Below, in pieces: positions 63,911 to 64,000 of a stretch of DNA of 64,000 bases. The notes beneath the pieces were generated by a model. It saw only the letters and a program-made list of their open reading frames with translations. It made no database searches and was not told the origin of the DNA. The stretch comes from Cognatilysobacter terrigena (lineage in GTDB: Bacteria; Pseudomonadota; Gammaproteobacteria; Xanthomonadales; Xanthomonadaceae): contig NZ_SELT01000008.1 of the NCBI RefSeq assembly GCF_004361065.1, positions 51,875 through 115,874 on the forward strand. Reading direction: 5' to 3'. A program made the translations under genes and the position numbers. The first letter of the stretch is position 1, and each line of letters starts with the position of its first letter.

Positions 63911-64000
63911 TTAGATCATCGGTGCAACGGTCGACGGCATCACCGCCGGAGCCGCGGCGCCGCGACGACGGGTCGCCTTGCGAGCGCCGCCCTTCTTGGC
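63911..64000 (-). CDS. C-terminus of a basic Ala/Lys/Arg-rich protein (partial)
   Basis: The last 29 codons of a minus-strand gene read AKKGGARKATRRRGAAAP then AVMPSTVAPMI and a TAA stop. The basic repeats resemble tails of histone-H1-like or HU-like nucleoid proteins. The strong terminator just after it suggests high expression. The family cannot be fixed without the rest of the gene. Confidence 0.7.
   Translation of the reverse strand, partial: AKKGGARKATRRRGAAAPAVMPSTVAPMI

Overview
The window is a gene-dense, very high-GC chromosomal segment of a gammaproteobacterium of the Xanthomonadaceae/Lysobacter type. This is inferred from gene order (rpoN-hpf-ptsN-hprK-rapZ-EIIA-ptsH-EI-mgtE, pilU/pilT next to yggS-proC, metX-metB-hom), from the GTP-type PEP carboxykinase beside a long-form acyl-CoA dehydrogenase, and from many promoters whose -10 box lies only 6-7 nt before the start codon. 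No tRNA, rRNA, CRISPR array, insertion sequence or prophage was recognised. The long antisense ORFs that high GC creates were treated as shadows.

Layout. 1-6.3 kb: 3' end of rpoN, then the incomplete regulatory PTS with HPr kinase and RapZ. 6.3-8.9 kb: mgtE behind a structured leader, and an HDOD protein. 8.9-13.3 kb (minus): pyrB-ruvX-algH and the pilus retraction ATPases pilU and pilT. 13.4-15.7 kb: yggS, a small membrane protein, proC and a lipoprotein. 15.7-17.1 kb (minus): a signal-less BtuF-like protein and pdxH. 17.2-21.1 kb: a D-glycerate-kinase-like gene, a fused shikimate kinase/dehydroquinate synthase, a WGR protein and hemE. 21.1-25.1 kb (minus): a giant propeller-type hybrid sensor kinase with a coupled membrane protein. 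25.2-31.9 kb: YceI-cytochrome b561-YceI operon, small glutaredoxin, sdaA, and a propeller-type diguanylate cyclase. 31.9-35.5 kb (minus): metX-metB-hom under a SAM-I riboswitch. 35.6-43.7 kb: phytase-like lipoprotein, M23 peptidase, a minus-strand response-regulator-like HDOD protein, prfC, hemolysin-III, an MliC-like lipoprotein and AsmA. 43.7-46.4 kb: glycosyltransferase, mtgA and hslO. 46.4-54.5 kb: an outer-membrane barrel candidate, a large TonB-dependent receptor, a TPR-sulfotransferase, pckG and a TetR regulator. 54.7-63.2 kb: fadE, DUF4442 thioesterase, metallophosphoesterase with an ATP/ADP-carrier-like transporter, GMC oxidoreductase, a 19-codon small ORF and a serine hydrolase. The last 0.8 kb is mostly non-coding and ends in the C-terminus of a basic, alanine-rich protein.

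Functional themes. The PTS block has EI, HPr, EIIA-Ntr, a mannose-type EIIA and HprK but no EIIB/EIIC, so it is regulatory rather than transporting. Methionine/threonine precursor synthesis is gathered in one operon controlled by a riboswitch. TetR-fadE-pckG places fatty-acid oxidation beside gluconeogenesis. Two huge seven-bladed-propeller sensors (a histidine kinase and a diguanylate cyclase) share one sensory architecture within 4 kb.

Best candidates for a second look: the three-way-junction leader of mgtE with a possible leaderless three-codon ORF at its 5' end, the AroK-AroB fusion, the SAM-I riboswitch, the 6-nt leaderless-promoter pattern, and the small ORF plus palindrome at 61.65-61.8 kb.
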